Positions 33,782 to 41,984 of a stretch of DNA of 64,000 nt are shown one piece after another. Within the stretch, counting starts at the first letter, position 1. Each line of letters starts with the position of its first letter. The notes under the pieces were generated by a model. It saw only the letters and a program-made list of their open reading frames with translations, made no database searches and had not been told where the DNA came from. A program made the position numbers and the translations under genes. Source of the stretch: an uncultured bacterium (lineage in GTDB: Bacteria; Bacillota; Clostridia; Lachnospirales; Lachnospiraceae); contig CAJMPJ010000015.1 in assembly GCA_905215155.1 (NCBI GenBank), positions 1 to 64,000 on the forward strand. The letters run 5' to 3'.

Positions 33782-35656
33782 TTAATATCTCATTGGAATA
33801 ACATTCATGTATTCTTCCACCGTAGCTCCCTTATAGAACATATCGATGATCTGTCTTCCCAATGGATTTAATTCTTCCGTGTTATACTGAGCAAGCTCCT
33901 GCTTAAAGAAATCGGTAAGGATCTTTGCGCCGGCATCGTATCCTTCCAGACCAACCTCATGCTGTGTTTCCGGTCTCAGGAACGCTCTGCTGATATATTG
34001 TCCGTCGATCTTTAAGGATTCCAGGCCAAAGCCCAATAAAGGACAGCGTGATTCTACCAGATGTTCCGGTTTGAATTTCGCACTTCCGCGGCGTGCAATA
34101 TACTCTCTGGAAACCCACTGAGGCATAAAGCCCACTTCATATACCCCAATATGCTGATTTGGAATCAGAACGTAACGCGTATTGCTGGAGTTTACGATCT
34201 GGTCCAGAAGCAGATTTGCCTGAGTAACCTTTTTACCGGTTGCAAATGGCCAGTAAGAGCCGACCCCTTCACTGGTCATCTCCAGAGAATCAATAATACT
34301 CGGATTGTTATAGCCCCTTGGAGCTACCAGACGCCACAACCAGGCAAGGGCAGGGGGAAGCACCTGGAAGATTCCCATAATACCATACGATGGGTTCTCC
34401 TTAGTGCAAGCCGGTGTACGTACACCAAAGCTTCTTACATCAACTTCAACGGCACCGTCAATGGCCTTTTCAATCATCCTTCTTGGAAGAATGACTCTCG
34501 GGTTGGGACATGGTTTTCCGTTGGAGTCCATGATATGTTCCCATGGAAGGGCGGTGGCACCAGGAATGGCTTTCATATTCAGATAAACAAGCGGCTCTTC
34601 CGGCTGAATCAGCAGTTTTTCATACTGGGGAGAAGAACCGTAGTGCTTAATGTTATCAAGACGAAGGAACCAGGAGGACTCCGCATCGGTTACAACCAGC
34701 TTTTTGCTCTCATTCTGAATGGCAGGATGGCATAATGCCATATCATCGGTTACCGGAATTAAGTCGCAGGAATCGTTTAGAACCAGATAGCTTTTCTCTC
34801 CCGTCACCGTATTGGTACCCAGTAAGGCTCTTCCATCCATCTCTCGGTGAATGTCCTCGATCATCTCGCTCTTTCCGCCGCCTGAAGCGCCTTCATGCAT
34901 GATGACGATCTCGTTGTCATAAGGGGTGATAACCTTTACGGTGGAAGCATGTGCGGTTACCCAGCCCTCAGACTCACCGATATTTAAAAGCACGCCGTAA
35001 ATCCCCTTTTTCGCACTTGGACCCGGATACAAATTATAAGAATATACCTCATGGATCTGGTCCAGACGGTTATGGATCACAACCTGTTTTCCGTTAAAAT
35101 GAGTATGACGGAATGGCGGTGCCAGATATACGATGGCTTTCAGATCAAACTCTTTGATATCATCAATATTTTCAAAGCCCTGTAAGTCTGCCAGTCCTGC
35201 AGCAAAAAAGCCTGCATTGATCGGAGCGATCAGGACAGAATCATATCCATATTCAACACCGCCGGACTTAAATGGGAAGAAAATCAGTTCCTGATCCTTC
35301 AGCCAGTCAAAGGTCTCCTTTCTCAAGGATTTAAAATCACTTTTATAAACATCCTCATATCTGGGTTTGTCTGTTGGTTTGTCATCAGCGATAATGGTAC
35401 AGTTTGGATCACGCCTTCTCATATAGTCTTCCATGTAATTGACTACGATTCCATTGGTACAACGGGTAGCGATTGCTTCCAATACCATCCCCTTGCCTTT
35501 GACATCGTATTCAATATGGTATTCTTTATTTTCTGCATTCCCCATAGCAAGCTCCAGAAGTTCCGCTCTCGTTTTGGGAATTATGACTCCTTTTGAATGA
35601 TCCAAAATTTCCAGTACATAGTCCGGCAAATTTAATTTACTTAAACATTGAAGCAT
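33782..35656 (-). CDS. DUF4914-family protein with a P-loop (HprK/PEPCK-like)
   Basis: About 624 residues. Near residue 258 is HEGASGGGKSEMIEDIHRE, a P-loop that most resembles HPr kinase (G-x-S-G-x-G-K-S-E) and the PEP carboxykinase superfamily. The whole-length pattern (PFRHTHFNGKQVVIHNR, GSYWPFATGKKVTQANLL, QHIGVYEVGF) fits the uncharacterised DUF4914 family as I recall it. It may be a soluble kinase or carboxykinase-like enzyme; its substrate is unknown. ATG at 35656 follows GGAGGA within the upstream ATG frame (35668) and is preferred. Monocistronic with a terminator. Confidence 0.75.
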   Translation of the reverse strand: MLQCLSKLNLPDYVLEILDHSKGVIIPKTRAELLELAMGNAENKEYHIEYDVKGKGMVLEAIATRCTNGIVVNYMEDYMRRRDPNCTIIADDKPTDKPRYEDVYKSDFKSLRKETFDWLKDQELIFFPFKSGGVEYGYDSVLIAPINAGFFAAGLADLQGFENIDDIKEFDLKAIVYLAPPFRHTHFNGKQVVIHNRLDQIHEVYSYNLYPGPSAKKGIYGVLLNIGESEGWVTAHASTVKVITPYDNEIVIMHEGASGGGKSEMIEDIHREMDGRALLGTNTVTGEKSYLVLNDSCDLIPVTDDMALCHPAIQNESKKLVVTDAESSWFLRLDNIKHYGSSPQYEKLLIQPEEPLVYLNMKAIPGATALPWEHIMDSNGKPCPNPRVILPRRMIEKAIDGAVEVDVRSFGVRTPACTKENPSYGIMGIFQVLPPALAWLWRLVAPRGYNNPSIIDSLEMTSEGVGSYWPFATGKKVTQANLLLDQIVNSSNTRYVLIPNQHIGVYEVGFMPQWVSREYIARRGSAKFKPEHLVESRCPLLGFGLESLKIDGQYISRAFLRPETQHEVGLEGYDAGAKILTDFFKQELAQYNTEELNPLGRQIIDMFYKGATVEEYMNVIPMRY

Positions 35657-35672
35657 TTTTTCCTCCATTCTT

Positions 35673-35690
35673 GTGCATGTTTATGCACAT
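35673..35690. repeat. Inverted repeat upstream of the DUF4914 gene
   Basis: TGTGCAT-gttt-ATGCACA lies 17 bases ahead of the start region, in the expected untranslated leader. It could be an operator or an RNA hairpin; no regulator is assigned. Confidence 0.4.
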
Positions 35691-35907
35691 CTTTCGTTTG
35701 TTCTGAATAAAATTCAGATACATACGACGCTGTCGATTCTTTTTCATTTCTGATGTATTACTAATCCCCTTTTGACTTTGAAAATAATGCTGACGTATTA
35801 TTCTCCTAAAATCCTTCCCTGTTTTCATTAGAATCCATTTTTTCCTAAAAATATGTAACATTAAAGTCTTCGATCCATCTATCAGCCCCCTTCATGGTAT
35901 ATATGAA
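35691..35907. other. Gene-free upstream region of the DUF4914 gene
   Basis: AT-rich, with a small TCTGAAT/ATTCAGA inverted repeat at about 35702-35718 but no convincing promoter match and no protein-like frame. It separates the DUF4914 gene from the hairpin at 35908. Confidence 0.3.
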
Positions 35908-35938
35908 AAGCCGATATCCAAAAATTGGATATCGGCTT
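35908..35938. terminator. Strong isolated hairpin
   Basis: Perfect 13-bp stem AAGCCGATATCCA (35908-35920) with TGGATATCGGCTT (35926-35938). On the minus strand TTTTCATAT follows. It would end a short transcript started at the promoter at 36263-36291. Confidence 0.6.
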
Positions 35939-36009
35939 AATTACAACTTAGAGCAATCCCTACTTTGTGATGTTTTCCGTTACTATTTAACTGTATAGAG
36001 CACTTCTAT

Positions 36010-36225
36010 CAATTCCAGCCACAGTTATAAAAATAACCTTTCACCTGATCTGGTTTCCTGTCAGAGTGGGTACTTGTGATGACAACATCCATGATATCCG
36101 TTCAAATTTTCAAATGTTTTTCTATAAAATCCACTAAAATCCTGTATAATTAACCGCCAATTATGACTTTATCAAATCCTTTCTCAAGGAATATTCCCTG
36201 CCGGACGGACTGCTGTCCTATCATT
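36010..36225 (-). pseudogene. Possible decayed small gene with two in-frame stops
   Basis: One frame from ATG 36225 reads MIGQQSVRQGIFLEKGFDK.., then TAA, a helical LYRILVDFIEKHLKI, then TGA, then MDVVITSTHSDRKPDQVKG and YFYNCGWN before a final TGA. All three parts are in the same frame and look protein-like. They lie between a good promoter and a strong hairpin. It may be a broken gene of about 70 residues, several tiny peptides, or a non-coding RNA read by chance. No family is recognised. Confidence 0.3.
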
Positions 36226-36262
36226 CATTATGCGGATTTATACATACCATACATTAGTGATA

Positions 36263-36291
36263 ACATACCATGAAACGTAAGCCATGTCAAC
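36263..36291 (-). promoter_or_regulatory. Promoter with no intact gene behind it
   Basis: -35 TTGACA (36286-36291), 17-base spacer, -10 TATGTT (36263-36268) on the minus strand. A transcript would run about 345 bases to the hairpin at 35908-35938. Confidence 0.55.
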
Positions 36292-36351
36292 ATTTTTTCA
36301 TAAATCAGACACCATTTTGCTCCTGTTTAGAAGACAGATAAGTATACGGAT

Positions 36352-37626
36352 TTAAAGTTCATCAATGGCTTTACCGATATCATTTCTCATGTATTTATTC
36401 TCAAAAGATACCCATTTTACTGCTTCATATGCATTGGCTCGGGCATCTTTTAAATCTGTTCCCAATGCGGTTATCCCTAACACCCTTCCGCCGTTGGTCA
36501 CAATCTCTCCCCTATCGTTAAACTTACTCCCTGCATGGAATGCATAATAACCTTCTTTTTCTTTAAAAGCAGCAAGACCGGATATGGGAAAGCCTTTCTC
36601 ATAATGCTCAGGATATCCATCAGAGGCAAGAACCACACATACCGCCGCATTGTCCTCAAACTGAAGATTGATCTCATCCAAAGTACCGTTAATACAGGCT
36701 TCAAAAACTTCCACAATATCATTCTTCATGCGTGGAAGCACAACCTGGGTTTCAGGATCTCCGAATCTGGCATTATACTCCAGCACTTTTGGCCCCTGCT
36801 CCGTCAGCATCAGTCCAAAAAAAAGGATGCCCTTAAATTCCCTGCCTTCTTCCTTCATTGCCTGAACAGTCGGTTTATAGATATGCTCCTGACAGAAAAA
36901 ATCCACTTCCTCCGTATAGAATGGGCTTGGAGAAAAGGTACCCATACCTCCTGTATTAAGGCCCTGATCGCCATCCTTTGCCCGCTTGTGATCCTGGGCG
37001 GAGGTCATAATTTTGACCGTATTCCCGTCCACAAAGGAAAGAACGGAGACTTCTCTGCCGGTCATGAATTCCTCAATCACGATCCGGTCTCCGGAAGAAC
37101 CAAACTGCTTGTCCAGCATCAAAGTTTTCACTCCATCTCTTGCCTCTTCCAGTGTGTTACAGATCAGCACTCCTTTTCCAAGAGCCAAACCGTCCGCTTT
37201 TAACACAATCGGCATTTTGGCTGTCTCAAGATACTTCAGGGCCTCCTCTGAGGAATCAAAGGTTTCATATGCAGCCGTCGGTATGTTATACTTTTTCATC
37301 AAATCCTTAGAAAAAGACTTGGAACCCTCCAGGCAGGCGGCATTTTTACGGGGACCGAACACCTTAAGTCCTGCGGTTTCAAATGCATCTACCGCTCCCG
37401 CTACCAGAGGATCATCCGGCCCCACAATGGTTAAGTCAATCTCATGTTCTTTAGCAAATGCCACCTGCTTTTCAAAATCCATAACACCGATATCCACACA
37501 CTCTGCAAACTCCGCAATTCCTGCATTACCAGGTGCACAATACAGTTTTTGGACTTTGGGACTTCTGGCCGTCTTCCATGCGATCGCATGTTCTCTTCCT
37601 CCGCCGCCTATGATCAGAACTTTCAT
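36352..37626 (-). CDS. purD: Phosphoribosylamine--glycine ligase
   Basis: About 424 residues, ATP-grasp enzyme. N-terminal [21 protein letters not shown]-binding segment KADGLALGKGV, and FGDPETQVVLPRM are diagnostic. It makes glycinamide ribonucleotide in purine synthesis. ATG at 37626 follows GGAGGAGA and overlaps the purN stop as ATGA. The frame is open further upstream inside purN but lacks a ribosome site there. Last gene of purE-purM-purN-purD. Confidence 0.96.
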   Translation of the reverse strand: MKVLIIGGGGREHAIAWKTARSPKVQKLYCAPGNAGIAEFAECVDIGVMDFEKQVAFAKEHEIDLTIVGPDDPLVAGAVDAFETAGLKVFGPRKNAACLEGSKSFSKDLMKKYNIPTAAYETFDSSEEALKYLETAKMPIVLKADGLALGKGVLICNTLEEARDGVKTLMLDKQFGSSGDRIVIEEFMTGREVSVLSFVDGNTVKIMTSAQDHKRAKDGDQGLNTGGMGTFSPSPFYTEEVDFFCQEHIYKPTVQAMKEEGREFKGILFFGLMLTEQGPKVLEYNARFGDPETQVVLPRMKNDIVEVFEACINGTLDEINLQFEDNAAVCVVLASDGYPEHYEKGFPISGLAAFKEKEGYYAFHAGSKFNDRGEIVTNGGRVLGITALGTDLKDARANAYEAVKWVSFENKYMRNDIGKAIDEL

Positions 37627-38225
37627 ATTATCTCCTCCTGTCCGTTTGCAATCATTTGAATCGCTTTCGGCAAAATGATCCATTCCGCCTCTTCCATGAC
37701 CCGCTTTTGAAGCTCCCTTGGCGTATCACCTTTTCGTACTTCAACCGCTTTTTGCAGAATAATCGGGCCGGTATCTGTGCCCTCATCCACATAATGAACC
37801 GTTGCTCCTGTTATTTTAACACCTCTCTCCAATGCGGCTTCATGAACCTTCAGACCATAATATCCCACGCCGCAGAAGGAGGGAATCAGGGAAGGATGGA
37901 CATTGATGATCCGATTTTGGTATTTTTTTATCATGGCTTTTGGTATGGCAACAAGAAATCCGGCAAGAACGATCAGATCCAGCCGGTATTCATCTGTTTT
38001 CTCCATCAGAGCCTGATAAAACTGCTCCCTGTTATCAAACTCACGGGGAGAGATACAAACTGCATCAATCCCGTGAGCCTTTGCTCTTTGAAGGGCATAG
38101 GCATTGCTGTTGTTGCTGATTACCACTTCCACGGAAGCATTGGTTATTGCCCCGTTGTCCATAGCATCCAAGATGGCCTGAAGATTGGTTCCGCCTCCGG
38201 AAACAAACACGCCGATTCTCAGCAT
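37623..38225 (-). CDS. purN: Phosphoribosylglycinamide formyltransferase
   Basis: 200 residues. [11 protein letters not shown] near the N terminus binds phosphate; VLAGFL and HPSLIPSF hold the catalytic Asn/His region, and [17 protein letters not shown] contains the catalytic Asp. It transfers formyl from 10-formyltetrahydrofolate to GAR. Its start overlaps purM by 7 bases and its stop overlaps purD by 4 bases. purH, often placed between purN and purD, is absent here. Confidence 0.95.
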   Translation of the reverse strand: MLRIGVFVSGGGTNLQAILDAMDNGAITNASVEVVISNNSNAYALQRAKAHGIDAVCISPREFDNREQFYQALMEKTDEYRLDLIVLAGFLVAIPKAMIKKYQNRIINVHPSLIPSFCGVGYYGLKVHEAALERGVKITGATVHYVDEGTDTGPIILQKAVEVRKGDTPRELQKRVMEEAEWIILPKAIQMIANGQEEII

Positions 38226-39244
38226 AAGGTCACTCCCTTTTCCCCATTCGCGGTACGTCCGATCACATAAGGAGTCTCTCCTGCATTCCTGATTGCCTCC
38301 ATCGCCGGAGCCACATCGTTTTCATCCACTGCCAGAATCATTCCGATTCCCATATTGAAGGTATTATACATCATCTCTTCTTCAATGTTTCCTTTTTTTG
38401 CCAGCAGTTTAAAAATGGCAGGTACTTCATAGCTGTTCTTATCCACAACGGCACAAATGCCGTCAGGGAGCATCCTCGGAATATTTTCATAGAAGCCACC
38501 GCCCGTAATGTGGCTGCAGGCTTTGATCTTCACTCCGCTGTCTTTGACGCTCTTTAATGCTTTTACATAAATTTTCGTCGGAACAATTAAAGTTTCTCCA
38601 AGAGTTTTCCCCAACTCCCCGTAATAGGTATCAAGGCTTTCCTTGGATACCTCAAATACCTTGCGGACAAGAGAAAAACCATTGCTGTGTACACCGGAAG
38701 ATGCCATTCCGATGAGAATGTCTCCAGCTTTTAAATCCGCTCCCGTAATAAGATTTTTCTCGTCTACCACACCTACGGAAAAACCGGCCAGATCATACTC
38801 ATCCTCCGGATAAAAGCCTGGCATCTCTGCAGTTTCCCCTCCGATCAATGCAGCTCCAGCCTGCTTGCAGCCATTTGCAACCCCGCTGACAATTTCTGCT
38901 ATCTTTTCCGGAAAATTTTTACCGCATGCAATATAATCAAGGAAGAACAACGGCTCTCCGCCTGCACAGGCAATGTCATTCACGCACATGGCCACGCAGT
39001 CGATTCCTACGGTATCATGCTTGTCCATCAAAAAGGCAAGCTTCAGCTTCGTTCCTACCCCATCCGTACCGGAAACAAGGGTTGGTTTCTCCATATCCTT
39101 AAATGCTGACATGGAAAAAGCACCTGAAAATCCTCCCAGGCCGCCAAGAACCTCTGGTCTCATTGTCTCCTGCACATGCTTTTTCATTAATTCAACTGAC
39201 CGGTATCCGGCTTCAATGTCTACTCCGGCATTTTTATAATCCAT
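38219..39244 (-). CDS. purM: Phosphoribosylformylglycinamidine cyclo-ligase
   Basis: 341 residues. It starts [21 protein letters not shown], with the conserved YxxAGVDI, then [23 protein letters not shown] and [14 protein letters not shown], all typical of AIR synthetase. It closes the imidazole ring using ATP. Third step visible in this operon, placed between purE (26-base gap) and purN. Confidence 0.96.
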   Translation of the reverse strand: MDYKNAGVDIEAGYRSVELMKKHVQETMRPEVLGGLGGFSGAFSMSAFKDMEKPTLVSGTDGVGTKLKLAFLMDKHDTVGIDCVAMCVNDIACAGGEPLFFLDYIACGKNFPEKIAEIVSGVANGCKQAGAALIGGETAEMPGFYPEDEYDLAGFSVGVVDEKNLITGADLKAGDILIGMASSGVHSNGFSLVRKVFEVSKESLDTYYGELGKTLGETLIVPTKIYVKALKSVKDSGVKIKACSHITGGGFYENIPRMLPDGICAVVDKNSYEVPAIFKLLAKKGNIEEEMMYNTFNMGIGMILAVDENDVAPAMEAIRNAGETPYVIGRTANGEKGVTLC

Positions 39245-39270
39245 AGCTTTCTCCTCCGCTTCCGGTAATT

Positions 39271-39789
39271 TTATTTCTTCATTTGAGCTGTATATTCCTT
39301 ATAGCCAATCTGATCCAGTTTTTCTGCTTTTTTTACCACTTCATTTTTTAAATTTTCAGAATAATCCTTTAATTTCTTTAAAAGCTCTTCATCACTTGCT
39401 GCCAGGATTTTAGCTGCTAAAATTCCTGCATTGGTACCTCCGTTAATGGCAACGGTCGCAACAGGAACGCCGGAGGGCATCTGCACGATGGAATAAAGAG
39501 AATCCACTCCGCCAAGGTCTGAAGTCTTCATAGGGATACCAATGACCGGCATAGGGAACAGGGCTGCACACATCCCTGGAAGATGAGCGGCTTTTCCAGC
39601 ACCTGCGATGATCACTTTAACTCCCCTTGCTTCAGCTGTTCTGGCATATTCAAAAAATACATCCGGCTCTCTGTGGGCAGAAATGACCGTGATCTCAAAA
39701 TCCACACCCAGCTTCTCCAAAATCTCTGCAGCCTGAGCCATTACAGGCATATCTGAATCACTTCCCATAACAATTGACACTTTTGCCAT
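39271..39789 (-). CDS. purE: N5-carboxyaminoimidazole ribonucleotide mutase
   Basis: 172 residues, class I Pur[21 protein letters not shown] with the catalytic His, and [13 protein letters not shown] are diagnostic. It converts N5-CAIR to CAIR. First gene of the operon; no purK neighbour is seen. The leader of about 110 bases before the ATG contains an AT-rich inverted repeat but no recognisable purine riboswitch. Confidence 0.95.
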   Translation of the reverse strand: MAKVSIVMGSDSDMPVMAQAAEILEKLGVDFEITVISAHREPDVFFEYARTAEARGVKVIIAGAGKAAHLPGMCAALFPMPVIGIPMKTSDLGGVDSLYSIVQMPSGVPVATVAINGGTNAGILAAKILAASDEELLKKLKDYSENLKNEVVKKAEKLDQIGYKEYTAQMKK

Positions 39790-39843
39790 AGTAAATTCTC
39801 CTTTTCCTTCTGTATGATATGGTAATTCATTATTAACGGTAAT

Positions 39844-39868
39844 ATTATTAATTAGTAAAATTAATAAT
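39844..39868. repeat. AT-rich inverted repeat in the purE leader
   Basis: ATTATTAATT (39844-39853) and AATTAATAAT (39859-39868) form a 10-bp stem downstream of the purE promoter. It could bind a regulator or just be an AT-rich structure. Confidence 0.4.
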
Positions 39869-39901
39869 TATTGTCTGTTAATCAACTACTGCTTATTAAT
39901 T

Positions 39902-39930
39902 ATAATACTAGTTTTTTTCTGCTTCGTCAA
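39902..39930 (-). promoter_or_regulatory. purEMND promoter
   Basis: -35 TTGACG (39925-39930), 17-base spacer, -10 TATTAT (39902-39907) on the minus strand, about 110 bases before purE. Confidence 0.68.
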
Positions 39931-39978
39931 TGGTTTTCTTCATTAATTTAAGTATAACCAAAGACAAACAAAACGAAA

Positions 39979-40019
39979 GCGCAGAAACTGGAAAGTTTTT
40001 TGCTCTCCACTTTCTGCGC
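39979..40019 (-). terminator. Terminator of the chemoreceptor gene
   Basis: GCGCAGAAA (39979-39987) pairs with TTTCTGCGC (40011-40019); on the minus strand TTTCGTTTTG follows. Confidence 0.75.
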
Positions 40020-40033
40020 CTGGTTATGTAGGC

Positions 40034-41848
40034 TTAATATTTACCGTTGTCATAAGAGTCACTGTCTTCAAAATAAACAGGATCTATAGAAACCGCAGGT
40101 GCTTCCGGTTCCTCCTCATAATGAGGAAGCTCGGGCTGTATTGTTTCACTATGGAATTCACCGGCTGCCTCACCATCGTATAACTTGAACTTCTGGACAA
40201 GTCCCTTCATAATCTGGGCCTGGCCTGATAACTCTTCGCTGGCAGCTGCACTCTGTTCTGCCGTCGCAGAGTTGGTCTGAACAACACTTGATATCTGTTC
40301 GATTCCCTGAGTTACCTGAGTTACTGCAACTGCCTGCTTGTCGGAAGCTTCTGCCACGTCTTCAATAATTGCATTGATCCGTTTTGTACTTTCCACGACT
40401 GCCTGCATGGACTTAGAGGTTTCTGCCGTGATCTTGGTTCCATTTTCCACCGCATGTATGCTTTCTTCAATCAGAAGGGTCGTATTTTTCGCTGCCTCAC
40501 CGGATTTGCTGGCAAGATTGCGGACTTCATCAGCAACAACTGCAAAGCCCTTTCCTGCTTCTCCTGCACGGGCTGCTTCTACTGCTGCATTAAGTGCCAG
40601 GATATTCGTCTGGAAAGCAATATCTTCAATGGCCTTAATGATTTTACCGATTTCATTGGATTTGTCACTGATCTGCAGCATAGCCTGGTTCATCTCAGAC
40701 ATCTTTTCGTTACTTACAGCCACATTCTTTGTTGCTTCCTCTGCTTCCAGGCGGGCCTCTTTTGCATTCTCAGCGTTGCTGTTGATTTGGTTGGAAATAT
40801 CATTAATGGTAGCTGCAAGTTCCTGAATGGAGGATGCCTGCTCCGTAGCCCCCTGGGAAAGAGCCTGTGCACCGGAGGAAACCTGCTCGGAGCCATTGGC
40901 TACCTGGTCGGCTGCTTCGTTGATGCGGGAAAGTGCGTCGCTCAAGTTATTCCGGATATTGCGTATTGCCTCCATAATAGGCTGATAATCATTGACATAC
41001 TTCTCCCGGCATTTGGAACCGACTTGGAAATCTCCCGATGCCATAGCCCCCAAAAGATAAGTAATATCATCAATAATGTTACCGATATTGGAAATGGTGG
41101 TCCTCATGCCATCTGCAAGAACTCCCAGTTCATCGTTGGACTGATAGCTTAAATCTACATGAAGACTTCCCTTGGACATCTCCCCGGCAGCTCTTTCGAT
41201 CTCTTTTACAGGCTTTACAATACTTTTTGTTATCATGGAAGCCAATCCGATGGTAGCTGCGGCTCCAAGGAGCTGAAATATAACAATAACAACCTCAGTG
41301 ACTTTTATAACGGACTGTGCGTGCTTAAAGTCACTCTCGGCATTTGCTTTCGCAGAATCACTGATTTTCATTAAATCATCCTGAACCTTTAAATAATATG
41401 GTTCCAGTGAATCAAAGAAAAGATTGGATGCCTGACGGCTCTTATTCTCTTTTGCAAGAACAAATATCTGCTCTTTAAAAGGTTCTGCTTCCTTCAAAGT
41501 TTTGCTCATATCGTCTACAAGAGCCTGATCCCCTCTGAAATTCTCTTTCAAATACTTGATTCCTTCTTCCAACTTATCGAAATCAGCTTCTGCTTCTTCA
41601 ATATAGGAGGCCGTCGTATTCACATCCAGACTCATCGTCGCATAGCTTACGTTTTTCGCAGAAGACTGAATATCACGTCTCATTTCCACAGCGAGCAAAG
41701 AAACCTGATGGCCGTTGTTATAAAACTCAACAAACTTGCCATTATTCGTAACTAAGCCATATAAAGAAGTACAGGAAACGATTAAAAACAAAACGAATAC
41801 AATTCCAAAAGCAATTGTAATCCTTTTACCAATCTTTAGATTTTTCAT
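40034..41848 (-). CDS. Methyl-accepting chemotaxis protein
   Basis: 604 residues. Membrane helix 1 ([16 protein letters not shown]), an extracellular helical sensor of about 160 residues resembling the four-helix-bundle MCP sensor, helix 2 ([19 protein letters not shown]), HAMP, a second HAMP-like stretch ([16 protein letters not shown] region onward), and a signalling coiled coil with the hairpin tip [20 protein letters not shown]. Transmits ligand sensing to CheA/CheW. No che or fli genes are nearby. A sigma-D-type promoter sits upstream, linking it to the motility regulon. Confidence 0.93.
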   Translation of the reverse strand: MKNLKIGKRITIAFGIVFVLFLIVSCTSLYGLVTNNGKFVEFYNNGHQVSLLAVEMRRDIQSSAKNVSYATMSLDVNTTASYIEEAEADFDKLEEGIKYLKENFRGDQALVDDMSKTLKEAEPFKEQIFVLAKENKSRQASNLFFDSLEPYYLKVQDDLMKISDSAKANAESDFKHAQSVIKVTEVVIVIFQLLGAAATIGLASMITKSIVKPVKEIERAAGEMSKGSLHVDLSYQSNDELGVLADGMRTTISNIGNIIDDITYLLGAMASGDFQVGSKCREKYVNDYQPIMEAIRNIRNNLSDALSRINEAADQVANGSEQVSSGAQALSQGATEQASSIQELAATINDISNQINSNAENAKEARLEAEEATKNVAVSNEKMSEMNQAMLQISDKSNEIGKIIKAIEDIAFQTNILALNAAVEAARAGEAGKGFAVVADEVRNLASKSGEAAKNTTLLIEESIHAVENGTKITAETSKSMQAVVESTKRINAIIEDVAEASDKQAVAVTQVTQGIEQISSVVQTNSATAEQSAAASEELSGQAQIMKGLVQKFKLYDGEAAGEFHSETIQPELPHYEEEPEAPAVSIDPVYFEDSDSYDNGKY

Positions 41849-41896
41849 CTGGTATCCTCCATTTGCATTAATTTTCTTTTGTATCGTCTATCCCCA

Positions 41897-41923
41897 TTAT
41901 CGACATGATACCACAATTCTTAA
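41897..41923 (-). promoter_or_regulatory. Sigma-D (sigma-28) type promoter of the chemoreceptor
   Basis: TTAA (41920-41923), 15 bases, GTCGATAA (41897-41904) on the minus strand, against the sigma-D consensus TAAA-N15-GCCGATAA. Located 49 bases before the ATG. Confidence 0.7.
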
Positions 41924-41984
41924 GTGATTTTATAAAAGTCTTAATATAATCAGTACTTGACGATAAATTATATGATTCCCAGCA

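Noticed and set aside
33782..35656. Calling the DUF4914 gene phosphoenolpyruvate carboxykinase
   Set aside because: Only the P-loop resembles PEPCK/HprK; the diagnostic PEPCK substrate and metal motifs were not recognised.
35637..35861. A 74-codon minus-strand frame upstream of the DUF4914 gene
   Set aside because: Out of frame with the real gene, low complexity (Lys/Asn-rich), no ribosome site.
39790..39930. A purine riboswitch in the purE leader
   Set aside because: The conserved purine-aptamer core and a following terminator were not found; only an AT-rich inverted repeat is present.
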